From NCBI GenBank assembly GCA_900540475.1, contig UQGG01000024.1:41341-105340 (forward strand): DNA of 64,000 bases. Reading direction: 5' to 3'. The notes beneath the pieces were generated by a model, which worked only from the letters and a program-made list of their open reading frames with translations, did no database searches and was not told where the DNA came from. Of the stretch, positions 36,325 through 44,587 are shown in pieces. The stretch is from an uncultured Robinsoniella sp. (GTDB taxonomy: Bacteria; Bacillota; Clostridia; Lachnospirales; Lachnospiraceae). Position 1 is the stretch's first letter. Every line of letters starts with the position of its first letter. The translations under genes were made by a program, and so were the position numbers.

Positions 36325-36642
36325 ATGCCAAAAAGAGCATTGAAAAGTTTGACGGAATCCATGTTTTATGTTTTGATGGCTCTTTGCAGAGAGCCGAAAT
36401 GCGGTATCGACATATCCAGATTTATAGAAAGAAAAACGGATAATACCCTGCAAATTGGACCGGCGACACTTTATACCATATTAGCAAAGTTTGAAAAAGA
36501 GAAGTATATCAAAGAAATTGAGGTAGAAGGTCGAAAACGTACATATCGAATTACAGATATCGGGATGCAGGCATATCGGGAGCAGGCAGTAAGGCTGAAG
36601 CGCTGTGTGGAGGATGCCGAAAGTGAAGGGGGGTATCTGTAG
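36325..36642 (+). CDS. PadR family regulator
   Basis: This 105-residue winged-helix protein has the PadR features SLTESMFYVLMALCREPKCG at the start, GPATLYTILAKFEKEKYIKE in the recognition region and RKRTYRITDIG. It lacks the long C-terminal helix of some members (short subfamily 2 type). It overlaps the DUF2812 gene by one base (TAGTG). PadR/DUF2812 pairs recur in Firmicutes and are thought to sense membrane or envelope stress; the signal here is unknown. Confidence 0.9.
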   Translation: MPKRALKSLTESMFYVLMALCREPKCGIDISRFIERKTDNTLQIGPATLYTILAKFEKEKYIKEIEVEGRKRTYRITDIGMQAYREQAVRLKRCVEDAESEGGYL

Positions 36643-37856
36643 TGGAAAAAGAGGAAAGAGAAAAACATATATACAGACTGCCGCCCTGTCCATACTACGA
36701 TATCGAAGGTATGGAGAGCTGGCTTGAGAGCATGGCTTTAGAAGGATATATTTTATGCGAGGATGGTTTTTTTGCAGGCTTTGTTACTTTTATGAAAGGA
36801 TTACCTTCAAGAATCCGTTATCGTCTGGAAGCCGCTCCCCGGGGAACCGGGATATGGTCGGATAAAGGAGATCGCCCGGATAATGAACTGATATTAATCA
36901 GTAAAGAATGTGGCTGGGAATTTGTATCCAGCTGCAGGGATTTCTATGTATTTTCTTCCCAGGATGCAGAAGCCAGGGAAATGAGTACGGATTCTGAAGT
37001 ACAGGCACTGGAAATTAATCTGCTGCGTAAAAGGGTACAGAATAGTTTTCTTTTAATGCTCGTAATGATCGTATACTATTTTCTTAATCTAACCGAGGGG
37101 AATGTATTCACGAGTATTATTGACATTGGTACGGGTTTGTATTTGCTTGGATTTTTTCTTTTAGCATGGGTATTCTGCAACAACCTGGCTAAAATACTTC
37201 ACTTAAGAAGACTAAAAAGACAATTGGCAATAGGAGAAGTACTGAGCCATAAGAAAAACTGGCGCAGACGGGCAGGATATTATAAAGCAGGTAAAGTGCT
37301 GTTTCTGGTATTGATATTTATATGGGGAATCAGTTATTTACAAGGCTGTGGCAAAGATATTATGGAAGAAGATAAGATCCGTTTGAACTCATATTCGGGA
37401 ATGATTCCTTTCAGCACTATGGAGTCCCTAGTTCCCAACGGCAAATTTAAACTGGAAGAAAATTTGGGATTTTCAAATACAATCAGAGTTAGAAAGGATT
37501 GGCTGGCACCGAGAGTAATATCTCTGTCACAGTACGGGACTCTTCAGATTGATGAAAAGAACCTTATAAACGGAGGGTTAAAAGTAGAGTATTATGAAAC
37601 GATTTCACCCTGGCTGGCAAAACAATTAGCAAAGGAGTATCAGCATAACGACAGAAAAAACAAAAAAGAACTTTATAAAAACTTGGACACACCTGATGTT
37701 GATGTAGATTATATTGCTGCTTATAGTACTTTTTACCCCACATTAATTATAGCAGACGGCAATCGTATGATTCATCTTGAGTTAAGACTGTTTTCTGAAA
37801 ATAGTAAGAACATTGATGAATGGATGCAGATTTTAGCCCAAAAATTCGTAAGGTAA
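36642..37856 (+). CDS. DUF2812 membrane protein
   Basis: Start is GTG 36642, overlapping the PadR stop. The 404-residue protein begins with the DUF2812 domain (LPPCPYYDIEGMESWLESMA, LPSRIRYRLEAAPRG). Three hydrophobic segments follow at about 131-153, 164-184 and 220-238. The C-terminal 160 residues are soluble and likely face outside (VDYIAAYSTFYPTLIIADGN). It is probably the membrane partner of the PadR regulator. Function unknown. Confidence 0.85.
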   Translation: MEKEEREKHIYRLPPCPYYDIEGMESWLESMALEGYILCEDGFFAGFVTFMKGLPSRIRYRLEAAPRGTGIWSDKGDRPDNELILISKECGWEFVSSCRDFYVFSSQDAEAREMSTDSEVQALEINLLRKRVQNSFLLMLVMIVYYFLNLTEGNVFTSIIDIGTGLYLLGFFLLAWVFCNNLAKILHLRRLKRQLAIGEVLSHKKNWRRRAGYYKAGKVLFLVLIFIWGISYLQGCGKDIMEEDKIRLNSYSGMIPFSTMESLVPNGKFKLEENLGFSNTIRVRKDWLAPRVISLSQYGTLQIDEKNLINGGLKVEYYETISPWLAKQLAKEYQHNDRKNKKELYKNLDTPDVDVDYIAAYSTFYPTLIIADGNRMIHLELRLFSENSKNIDEWMQILAQKFVR

Positions 37857-37881
37857 TTTACTAGGTTGTTTGGTTATAATA

Positions 37882-37925
37882 AGGATATTGCAGAACAGAC
37901 TAATATGACTGCAATATCCTTTTTC
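37882..37925 (+). terminator. Terminator after the PadR/DUF2812 operon
   Basis: AGGATATTGCAG (37882-37893) pairs perfectly with CTGCAATATCCT (37909-37920), then TTTTT. Confidence 0.92.
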
Positions 37926-37987
37926 TTTTTATCATTTTAGAAGATTGCTTTGAAGAAATTATCAGTGAGAAGATTCAAATATTTATA

Positions 37988-38034
37988 TTGACATGTTTAA
38001 ACAAGTTTGCTATACTATACTTGTTCAAACAAGT
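37988..38034 (+). promoter_or_regulatory. Trehalose PTS promoter with TreR boxes 2 and 3
   Basis: TTGACA (37988-37993), 17 bp, TATACT (38011-38016). Box 2 (37991-38006, ACATGTTTAAACAAGT) covers the -35 and spacer; box 3 (38019-38034, ACTTGTTCAAACAAGT) lies after the -10. They match at 14 of 16 positions and their starts are 28 bp apart. With both occupied the promoter is boxed in. Confidence 0.85.
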
Positions 38035-38060
38035 TGTGTAATTAGATTGGGAGGATCATA

Positions 38061-40118
38061 ATGGCAAATTATACGGATGACGTTAAAAAATTATTAGAGC
38101 TTATCGGGGGAAGAGAAAATATTCAGGCAGTTTCTCACTGCATGACCAGAATGCGCTTTGTTCTGATTGACCAGTCAAAGGCAGATCAAACGCAGATTGA
38201 GCTTATTCCCAGCGTAAAAGGCACTTTCACTCAGGCAGGACAGTATCAGGTCATTATTGGAAATGATGTGTCCAGCTTTTATAATGAGTTTACGAAATAT
38301 GCCGGAATAGAGGGAGTCAGCAAAGAACAGGTTAAACAGGAAGCGAAGAAAAAGCAGAATCCGCTGCAAAAAGGTGTTTCTAATCTGGCTGAGATTTTTG
38401 CACCGCTGATTCCGGCTATTATTGTCGGCGGTTTGATTCTGGGATTTCGCAATATTATCGGTGATGTCAGGTTTTTAGAAGACGGAACTAAGACACTGAC
38501 CGATGTTTCCGTGTTCTGGAGCGGGATCTACAGTTTTCTGTGGCTGATCGGAGAAGCAGTTTTTCATTTTCTGCCGGTTGGAATTGTATGGTCTGTCACA
38601 AAAAAGATGGGAACCACACAGATTCTGGGTATCGTACTGGGAATTACACTGGTCTCTCCCCAGCTGCTCAATGCATACGAGGTAGGGCAGGTGGCAATGA
38701 AGTATTGGGATTTCGGCTTTTTCCAAATGCAGATGGCGGGATATCAGGGGCAGGTTATTCCGGCGATACTAGCTGGATTTACGCTGGTGTATCTGGAGCG
38801 GTTTTTTAAGAAAATTACACCGGCATCAATTAGCATGATAGTGGTTCCGTTTCTGTCATTGCTGCTTTCGGTAATCGTAGCCCATGGCATTTTAGGACCG
38901 ATTGGCTGGCAGCTGGGTTCCTGGATTTCCGCAGGCGTTTACGCAGGACTTACTTCAAGCTTTCGTGGATTGTTCGGAGCATTCTTTGGATTTATCTATG
39001 CTCCTTTAGTAATAACAGGTCTTCATCATATGACAAATGCAATTGATTTACAGCTGATCGCGGATTATCAGGGCACGATTCTGTGGCCGATGATAGCACT
39101 TTCCAATATCGCACAGGGGTCTGCAGTATTGGCGATGATTGTTTTACAAAAAAAGAATGAACGGGCACAGCAGGTTGCAATACCGGCATGTATTTCCTGT
39201 TACTTAGGCGTAACAGAACCGGCAATTTTCGGTGTGAATTTAAAAGCAGGATTCCCGTTTATCAGCGGAATGATTGGTTCTGGTATAGCTGGTGCACTGG
39301 CGGTAAGTACCGGGGTAATGGCAAATGCTGTGGGGGTTGGAGGTATACCGGGCATCCTGTCCATCAAGACAGAATTTATGGCGGTGTTTGCCCTCTGTAT
39401 GCTGATCGTTGTGGCGGTACCATTCGCACTGACCTGGATGATAGGAAAAAAGAAATTGACTTTACAGGAGAGAGGAATCGCAGCGCAGGAAGCGGTCAAT
39501 TCTGATAATTCCAGAAAATCTGGCGATCCCGGACACCCCGGTAATCCTGACAAGCTCGGCGATCCCGGACACCCTGGTAATTCTGGCAATGCTGGCAATT
39601 CCAGTAATCTCGGAAAACCCGATAATCCTGACAATTCCTGCAACCACAACAATCCTCAAAAAGAGCAGGTTCTGATGTCAGTATTAACGGGCAGAATTAT
39701 CCCGATCGAAAAAGTACCGGATGATGTATTTTCACAGAAAATAATGGGGGATGGCGTTGGGATACAACCGGAAAGTGAAACGGTTGTCGCCCCGGCAGAT
39801 GGAACCGTAAGCGTTGTCATGGAAGAATCCGGGCATGCATGTGGTCTGGTATTGGATAACGGAATGGAGATTTTGATTCATGTAGGTATTGATACGGTAG
39901 ATATGAAAGGAAACGGATTTGAGCTCTTTGTGAAAGAAGGGGATACCGTGCGCTGCGGTGATCCGCTGATTCATTTTTCAATGGAACAGATTAAAAAAGC
40001 AGGACACCCGGCTACCACGGTATTTATTGTGACGGATGAAGGGGATGCATCTAATGTCCGGTTCCTGTCTGATATGAATGCAGTGGCTGGGGAAACTGTG
40101 ATTGGGGCATATGAGTAG
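38061..40118 (+). CDS. treP: Trehalose-type PTS EIIB-EIIC-EIIA fusion
   Basis: This 685-residue permease has EIIB (about 1-85, phospho-Cys in AVSHCMTRMRF), EIIC (about 105-460, ten-odd membrane segments), and a Glc-type EIIA (about 535-685, phospho-His in ILIHVGIDTVDM). Between EIIC and EIIA, residues 476-534 are a Gly/Pro/Asn-rich linker with repeats such as SGDPGHPGNPDKLGDPGHPG. It imports trehalose as trehalose-6-phosphate. Specificity follows from treC overlapping region and TreR boxes, not from the fold alone; sucrose or beta-glucoside PTS are the alternatives. Confidence 0.88.
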   Translation: MANYTDDVKKLLELIGGRENIQAVSHCMTRMRFVLIDQSKADQTQIELIPSVKGTFTQAGQYQVIIGNDVSSFYNEFTKYAGIEGVSKEQVKQEAKKKQNPLQKGVSNLAEIFAPLIPAIIVGGLILGFRNIIGDVRFLEDGTKTLTDVSVFWSGIYSFLWLIGEAVFHFLPVGIVWSVTKKMGTTQILGIVLGITLVSPQLLNAYEVGQVAMKYWDFGFFQMQMAGYQGQVIPAILAGFTLVYLERFFKKITPASISMIVVPFLSLLLSVIVAHGILGPIGWQLGSWISAGVYAGLTSSFRGLFGAFFGFIYAPLVITGLHHMTNAIDLQLIADYQGTILWPMIALSNIAQGSAVLAMIVLQKKNERAQQVAIPACISCYLGVTEPAIFGVNLKAGFPFISGMIGSGIAGALAVSTGVMANAVGVGGIPGILSIKTEFMAVFALCMLIVVAVPFALTWMIGKKKLTLQERGIAAQEAVNSDNSRKSGDPGHPGNPDKLGDPGHPGNSGNAGNSSNLGKPDNPDNSCNHNNPQKEQVLMSVLTGRIIPIEKVPDDVFSQKIMGDGVGIQPESETVVAPADGTVSVVMEESGHACGLVLDNGMEILIHVGIDTVDMKGNGFELFVKEGDTVRCGDPLIHFSMEQIKKAGHPATTVFIVTDEGDASNVRFLSDMNAVAGETVIGAYE

Positions 40119-40131
40119 AGGAGGACAAATG

Positions 40132-41796
40132 ATGGAAGATTTTAAGAAGAGTACGGTTTACCAGATCTATCCCAAGTCTTTTGCAGACTCCAGGGGAAAC
40201 GGAACCGGTGATCTTAAGGGCGTGATCAGTAAACTGGATTATTTGAAGGAATTGGGGATAGATTATATCTGGATGACACCGTTTTTTCTGTCACCCCAGA
40301 AGGATAATGGATATGACGTTGCAGACTATTATCGAATTGATCCATCTTATGGAACCATGGAAGATTTTGATGAGTTGGTAAAAGAGGCAGCAAAAAGGGA
40401 GATATCACTTATGCTGGATATGGTATTTAACCATACTTCCAGCCGTCATGAATGGTTTCAAAAAGCTTTGGCGGGTGATGAAAAGTACAAAAATTATTAT
40501 ATTTTTAAAAGGGGAAAAGGACCGGGTATCCCTCCTACCAACTGGGAGAGCAAGTTTGGTGGGAATGCCTGGGAGTATGTAGAAGCCTTGGATGAATATT
40601 ATCTGCATTTATTTGACATATCCCAGCCGGATTTAAACTGGGATAATGAGGAAGTAAGGAAGGAAATGCAGAAAGTCATTCTGTTCTGGATGGGAAAAGG
40701 AGTGAAAGGATTCCGGTTTGATGTGGTGAATCTGATCAGCAAGGAAGCTTTTGAGGATGATTATGAGGGGGACGGCAGAAAGTTCTACACAGATGGACCC
40801 AATATTCATAAGTATCTGAGAGAACTGAATGAAAAAACCTTTGGTAAAGAAAATGGAATACTTACCGTTGGAGAAATGTCCAGCACGTCTATGGAAAACT
40901 GTTATCAATATGCTGGTGAGGACGGAAAAGAATTTTCCATGGTATTTAGTTTCCATCATCTAAAGGTAGATTTTATGGGAAATGAAAAATGGGTTTTGGT
41001 GCCTTATGATTTTGCAAAATTAAAGCAGATTCTCTTTGACTGGCAGACGAATATGGCAAAGAACCATGCGTGGAACGCAGTATTCTGGTGCAACCATGAC
41101 CAGCCAAGGGTTGTGTCACGTTTTGGGGATACGGGTAAATACTGGAAGGAATCAGCCAAGATGCTGGCAACGGTTATTCATTGCCTGAGAGGCACCCCTT
41201 ATATCTACCAGGGTGAAGAATTGGGGATGACTAATGCAGAATTCCAAGATATCTCCAAGTATCGGGATGTGGAGAGCCTGAACCATTTTCAGATCCTGCA
41301 GGAAAAGGGGTTAAACGAAACACAGGCATACCAGATTCTTCAGGTGCACTCCAGGGATAACAGCCGCACTCCCATGCAGTGGAGTGAAGAAGACCAGGCA
41401 GGTTTTACAAAAGGGAAACCATGGATTGAGGTAAATGAAAATTATAAAAAGATTAATGCAAGCCAGCAGTTAAAAGATCCGGATTCTATTTTTCATTATT
41501 ATAAGAAACTGGTGAGTCTGCGTAAAGAATATGATGTAATTGCATATGGAGATTTTGAGGCGCTGGATGTAAAGAATCCATCGGTGATGGCTTACAGACG
41601 CACCTATAAAGGGGAAACACTTGTGGCAGCCAGTAACTTTTACGGAAAAGAAGCGGTGTGGAATCCGGAAACAGATCTTAAGGATCATCAATATCTCCTT
41701 GGTAATTACAGCGGTCCGCTGCCGGAGAAAGTGACGGTTCTTCGTCCATATGAGACCAGGTTATACTATAAAGGGCGCATTGTGGCAATAAATTGA
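40132..41796 (+). CDS. treC: Trehalose-6-phosphate hydrolase (GH13)
   Basis: I start at ATG 40132: AGGAGG (40119-40124) is 7 nt upstream; ATG 40129 is too close. The 554-residue cytoplasmic enzyme has the GH13 regions DMVFNHTS, GFRFDVVN (nucleophile Asp197), TVGEMSS (acid/base Glu248) and NHDQPR (Asp323). Length and motifs fit phosphotrehalase (about 550 residues) rather than a generic oligo-1,6-glucosidase, though the two are close. It splits trehalose-6-phosphate to glucose and glucose-6-phosphate, and starts 13 bp after the PTS stop. Confidence 0.9.
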   Translation: MEDFKKSTVYQIYPKSFADSRGNGTGDLKGVISKLDYLKELGIDYIWMTPFFLSPQKDNGYDVADYYRIDPSYGTMEDFDELVKEAAKREISLMLDMVFNHTSSRHEWFQKALAGDEKYKNYYIFKRGKGPGIPPTNWESKFGGNAWEYVEALDEYYLHLFDISQPDLNWDNEEVRKEMQKVILFWMGKGVKGFRFDVVNLISKEAFEDDYEGDGRKFYTDGPNIHKYLRELNEKTFGKENGILTVGEMSSTSMENCYQYAGEDGKEFSMVFSFHHLKVDFMGNEKWVLVPYDFAKLKQILFDWQTNMAKNHAWNAVFWCNHDQPRVVSRFGDTGKYWKESAKMLATVIHCLRGTPYIYQGEELGMTNAEFQDISKYRDVESLNHFQILQEKGLNETQAYQILQVHSRDNSRTPMQWSEEDQAGFTKGKPWIEVNENYKKINASQQLKDPDSIFHYYKKLVSLRKEYDVIAYGDFEALDVKNPSVMAYRRTYKGETLVAASNFYGKEAVWNPETDLKDHQYLLGNYSGPLPEKVTVLRPYETRLYYKGRIVAIN

Positions 41797-41829
41797 ATCG
41801 TGGTAAGATGGTGTAAAAGTGTATAGAAA

Positions 41830-41885
41830 AGCAGCCGGTATGCAATGGATTTCGATCAAAATCCCATTGTATCCGGCTGTTTTTA
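41830..41885. terminator. Bidirectional terminator between treC and the superoxide reductase
   Basis: The outer stem AGCAGCCGG (41830-41838) pairs with CCGGCTGT (41873-41880), with an inner CAATGG/CCATTG stem. A tract on the left, T tract on the right. Confidence 0.85.
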
Positions 41886-41899
41886 AATCTTAATTCTTC

Positions 41900-42286
41900 T
41901 TAAACCTCTGTTTTCCAGAAACCATGCAGATTGCAATAAGCATAAGCGGCAACGGCTTCGTCGCCATCCGCTAATACAAAGTTCGCCACTGGCTCACAGG
42001 TGGGGCAGAGATGAATCCTCTGGCACACCATTTTCGTCTGCAGATATACCCACGCTATGCTGTGTTCCTCTGTCATAGGGTGATAAATACTGCCCACTTT
42101 AACCGTTACCTGGTTACCGCTGATTTCAATAATGGGCAGATGTTTTTCGGAAGCACCCTCAGAAGTATTGGGTTTTAATTCCGTAAAATCCTGACAGGTA
42201 CAGGAAGCTGTGGGATTGCCGGGGCTGATTACTTCCAGGACGAGATGGTTTTCTTTATCGATGATAAATTTCGGCTCTAAATGCAT
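41900..42286 (-). CDS. Superoxide reductase-like (desulfoferrodoxin C-terminal domain) protein
   Basis: This 128-residue protein has the neelaredoxin/desulfoferrodoxin iron-site motifs: EKHLPIIEI (His), VGSIYHPMTEEHSIAWV (two His) and CNLHGFWK (Cys and His), which form the mononuclear Fe(His)4Cys centre that reduces superoxide to peroxide. The N-terminal 45 residues keep the position of the small desulforedoxin domain but have only a CTC pair, not the four-Cys site. So it is a one-iron enzyme with a decayed N-terminal domain. Cytoplasmic, single gene. Protects an anaerobe against oxygen. Confidence 0.87.
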   Translation of the reverse strand: MHLEPKFIIDKENHLVLEVISPGNPTASCTCQDFTELKPNTSEGASEKHLPIIEISGNQVTVKVGSIYHPMTEEHSIAWVYLQTKMVCQRIHLCPTCEPVANFVLADGDEAVAAYAYCNLHGFWKTEV

Positions 42287-42366
42287 GTTAGTTCCTCCAA
42301 TTAATTATTTTTCCATATTTATCTTTGCCATAAATAAATATCTTATGTATGAAAGCCTGTATTAAA

Positions 42367-42431
42367 TTCATTACAGCAGTTTTTAAAATTCATCACAGAG
42401 TTTTCAAATTTCATTTCTGCAGTTTTCAGAA
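42367..42431 (+). repeat. Three imperfect 21-bp tandem repeats upstream of the Vat-like gene promoter
   Basis: TTCATTACAGCAGTTTT (from 42367), TTCATCACAGAGTTTTC (from 42389) and TTCATTTCTGCAGTTTTC (from 42410) repeat with a period of about 21-22 bp, two helical turns. The array ends 5 bp before the -35 of the next promoter, so it is a candidate activator array. Confidence 0.55.
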
Positions 42432-42436
42432 TGTGC

Positions 42437-42465
42437 TTGGCAAATCAGACAGATTATCATATAAT
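42437..42465 (+). promoter_or_regulatory. Promoter of the Vat-like gene
   Basis: TTGGCA (42437-42442), 17 bp, TATAAT (42460-42465). It implies a 5' leader of roughly 140 nt. Confidence 0.75.
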
Positions 42466-42540
42466 GTGTAAAATAAATGAAATTCCAAATTTGTGAATCT
42501 GCACCGGTATAAAAGGAGAAGAATAAGGAGGCGAAGCAAG

Positions 42541-42561
42541 GTGAAACGCTGTATTGCATAA
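42541..42561 (+). CDS. Possible six-residue leader peptide in the Vat-like gene mRNA
   Basis: AAGGAGG (about 42525-42531) is followed by GTG AAA CGC TGT ATT GCA TAA, that is (M)KRCIA. Short leader ORFs control several antibiotic-resistance genes by ribosome stalling, hence the interest. I see no clear attenuating hairpin over the next ribosome site (AGGAGGA near 42601-42607), so this remains weak. Confidence 0.25.
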   Translation: MKRCIA

Positions 42562-42613
42562 TCTGGAATAGAAAATAGAAGACCCGGAAACCAATAAAAC
42601 AGGAGGATTTGAA

Positions 42614-43243
42614 ATGACTATTCCAGTAAATAAAAGATATCCAAGAAGTAATGATAATGAAACCGTGTATTTAGATCAGGTGGTATCTGACCCTAATATT
42701 AAAGTGGGAAAATACACGATCTATAATGATTTTGAAAAGAACCCAGCAGATTTTGAAAAAAACAATGTATTATATCACTATCCGGTTAATAAAGACCGGC
42801 TGGTCATTGGGAAATTCTGTTCGATTGCCTGTGGGGCTAAGTTTTTGTTCACCAGTGCAAATCATGCCATGGGATCTCTTTCAAACTATACATTTCCCAT
42901 CTTTTTTGAAGAGTGGGACCTGAAGAAAGAAAATGTGACAGATGCCTGGGATAACAAGGGAGACATCGTGATCGGAAATGATGTCTGGATCGGATATGAT
43001 GCCGTAATTATGGCGGGCGTTCATATCGGTGATGGGGCTGTCATTGGAACCAGAGCAGTAGTAACAAAGGATGTGCCGCCCTATACGATTGTAGGCGGAG
43101 TTCCTGCAAGGAAGATTAAGATGCGGTTTGACAGCCAGACAGTGGAAGACCTGCTGGAATTAAAATGGTGGGACTGGACAAGTGCAAAAATAAAGGAGAA
43201 TCTTTCTTTTATTAGGACCGGGAATATAAGCGGATTGAAGTAA
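42614..43243 (+). CDS. Vat/XAT-type xenobiotic O-acetyltransferase
   Basis: This 209-residue left-handed beta-helix acetyltransferase has the Vat/XAT layout: YHYPVNKDRLVIGKFCSIAC, the catalytic His in SANHAMGS (His84), and hexapeptide coils GNDVWIGYDAVIMAGV and GDGAVIGTRAVVTKDVPPYT. Vat enzymes inactivate streptogramin A; the related CatB enzymes use chloramphenicol. Chromosomal homologues are common and often have no proven drug substrate. AGGAGGATTTGAA precedes the start. It lies between its own promoter region and the nucleotidyltransferase gene. Confidence 0.88.
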   Translation: MTIPVNKRYPRSNDNETVYLDQVVSDPNIKVGKYTIYNDFEKNPADFEKNNVLYHYPVNKDRLVIGKFCSIACGAKFLFTSANHAMGSLSNYTFPIFFEEWDLKKENVTDAWDNKGDIVIGNDVWIGYDAVIMAGVHIGDGAVIGTRAVVTKDVPPYTIVGGVPARKIKMRFDSQTVEDLLELKWWDWTSAKIKENLSFIRTGNISGLK

Positions 43244-43291
43244 GGAATCATAGTGGATTGAAGTAACAGATCTAACGGAAAGGAAAATTAG

Positions 43292-44317
43292 GTGACAAAC
43301 ATGAACTTTAAAAACCTGATACATACACCGGAGTATGATTTCCTCTGGCAGGACGAGCATCTGGGGAAAAACCTGATTCTCCTTTCTGTTGCTGGAAGTT
43401 ATGCTTACGGAACCAATGTGGAATCCAGTGATTATGATATCCGCGGGATTGCGGTCAATCGTAAATCAGATCTGATTGGGCTTAGCAGTTATGATCAATA
43501 TGTAGATAACAGAACCGATACAACCATTTACACATTTAACAAGATTATAAAATTATTAATGGACTGTAATCCCAATACCTGTGAAATGCTGGGTCTAAAG
43601 CAGGAGCACTATCTGTATATATCGCCAATAGGGCAGGAGCTGCTGGATCATAAAAAACTCTTTTTATCCAAACGCGCTATTCATTCATTTGGCGGCTATG
43701 CGGGACAGCAGCTGCGGCGCCTGCAAAATGCCCTGGCAAGGGATACGATGCCCCAGGCTGAAAAGGAACAGCATATACTGCGATCTGTAGAAAATTCCAT
43801 GTACAATTTTCAGGAACGATATGCCCGGTTTGCAAATGGCAGCCTGAAGATTTATCTGGACAAGGCCGTCAACCCGGAATTTGAACAGGAAATATTTATG
43901 GATACACATTTGACTCATTATCCATTAAGAGATTACCGCAATATCTGGTGTGAGATGAACAATGTGGTGAAAGAGTATGACAAGATCGGGAAGCGTAATC
44001 ATAAAAAGGATGAGAATCATCTGAATAAACATGCGATGCATCTGCTCCGGCTCTTCATGATGGCAATTGACATCCTGGAAAAAGAAGAGATTTGTACTTA
44101 CCGTGAACAAGAACATGACCTTTTGATGAGTGTGAGAAATGGAGCATTTCAAAAAGAAGACGGCATGTACCGGGATGAGTTTTATGATATTTTGTCCGAT
44201 TATGAAAACCGTCTGGACGATGCGGCGAAAAATACCTCTTTGCCGGATGAGCCGGATAAAAAGAAAATGGAAGAGTTCGTAATGAGTGTAAACGAACGAG
44301 TCATTATGGGCTTTTAA
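43292..44317 (+). CDS. YcgL/RlaP-type predicted nucleotidyltransferase
   Basis: This 341-residue protein has the polymerase-beta nucleotidyltransferase signature GSYAYGTNVESSDYDIRGIA (G-S, then D-x-D), and a helical C-terminal region with HLNKHAMHLLRLFMMAIDIL. The family is sometimes linked to RNA repair or bacteriophage defence-like loci, but most members are uncharacterised. GTG 43292 has AAGGA 7 nt upstream; ATG 43301 is an alternative with AGGTGA. It ends before a strong terminator. Confidence 0.83.
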   Translation: MTNMNFKNLIHTPEYDFLWQDEHLGKNLILLSVAGSYAYGTNVESSDYDIRGIAVNRKSDLIGLSSYDQYVDNRTDTTIYTFNKIIKLLMDCNPNTCEMLGLKQEHYLYISPIGQELLDHKKLFLSKRAIHSFGGYAGQQLRRLQNALARDTMPQAEKEQHILRSVENSMYNFQERYARFANGSLKIYLDKAVNPEFEQEIFMDTHLTHYPLRDYRNIWCEMNNVVKEYDKIGKRNHKKDENHLNKHAMHLLRLFMMAIDILEKEEICTYREQEHDLLMSVRNGAFQKEDGMYRDEFYDILSDYENRLDDAAKNTSLPDEPDKKKMEEFVMSVNERVIMGF

Positions 44318-44347
44318 AAGAGGATGAAATAAGAGAATAGAATAACA

Positions 44348-44394
44348 GGACGCCCGCAGTATTGCTTATCTGGCAATGTTGCAGGCGTCTTTTA
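44348..44394 (+). terminator. Terminator after the nucleotidyltransferase gene
   Basis: GACGCC (44349-44354) pairs with GGCGTC (44384-44389), extended inward by GCA/TGC and ATTGC/GCAAT, followed by TTTT. Confidence 0.85.
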
Positions 44395-44455
44395 TTTGAA
44401 TAAATTTGTGCGAACGGGATATCGCGCCATCAAATACCCGGGACCTGGAACGGAC

Positions 44456-44587
44456 ATTAAAGAAACTGTCGATTCAGTCCGACCCGCCCAAATACCAAGG
44501 GATCAGAAGCTACAGTCTGATCCGGATTAATCGTTAAGGAATTTGTCGACCCAGTCTGACCCCGTACAAACATCAAGGGATCAGAAG
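44456..44587. repeat. Imperfect 55-bp direct repeat at the 3' end of the lysozyme gene
   Basis: 44456-44509 and 44533-44587 align over 54-55 bp with many identities (shared TGTCGA, CAGTC, CCAAGGGATCAGAAG-like ends). The right copy holds the last codons and stop of the LysM-lysozyme gene; the left copy is noncoding. GGATCAGA (44500-44507) and TCTGATCC (44516-44523) also form a hairpin. It looks like a local duplication of the gene end. Confidence 0.55.

Noticed and set aside
39200..39652. A 150-residue antisense frame over the PTS linker
   Set aside because: It reads antisense to a real coding region; the linker repeats explain its regular pattern.
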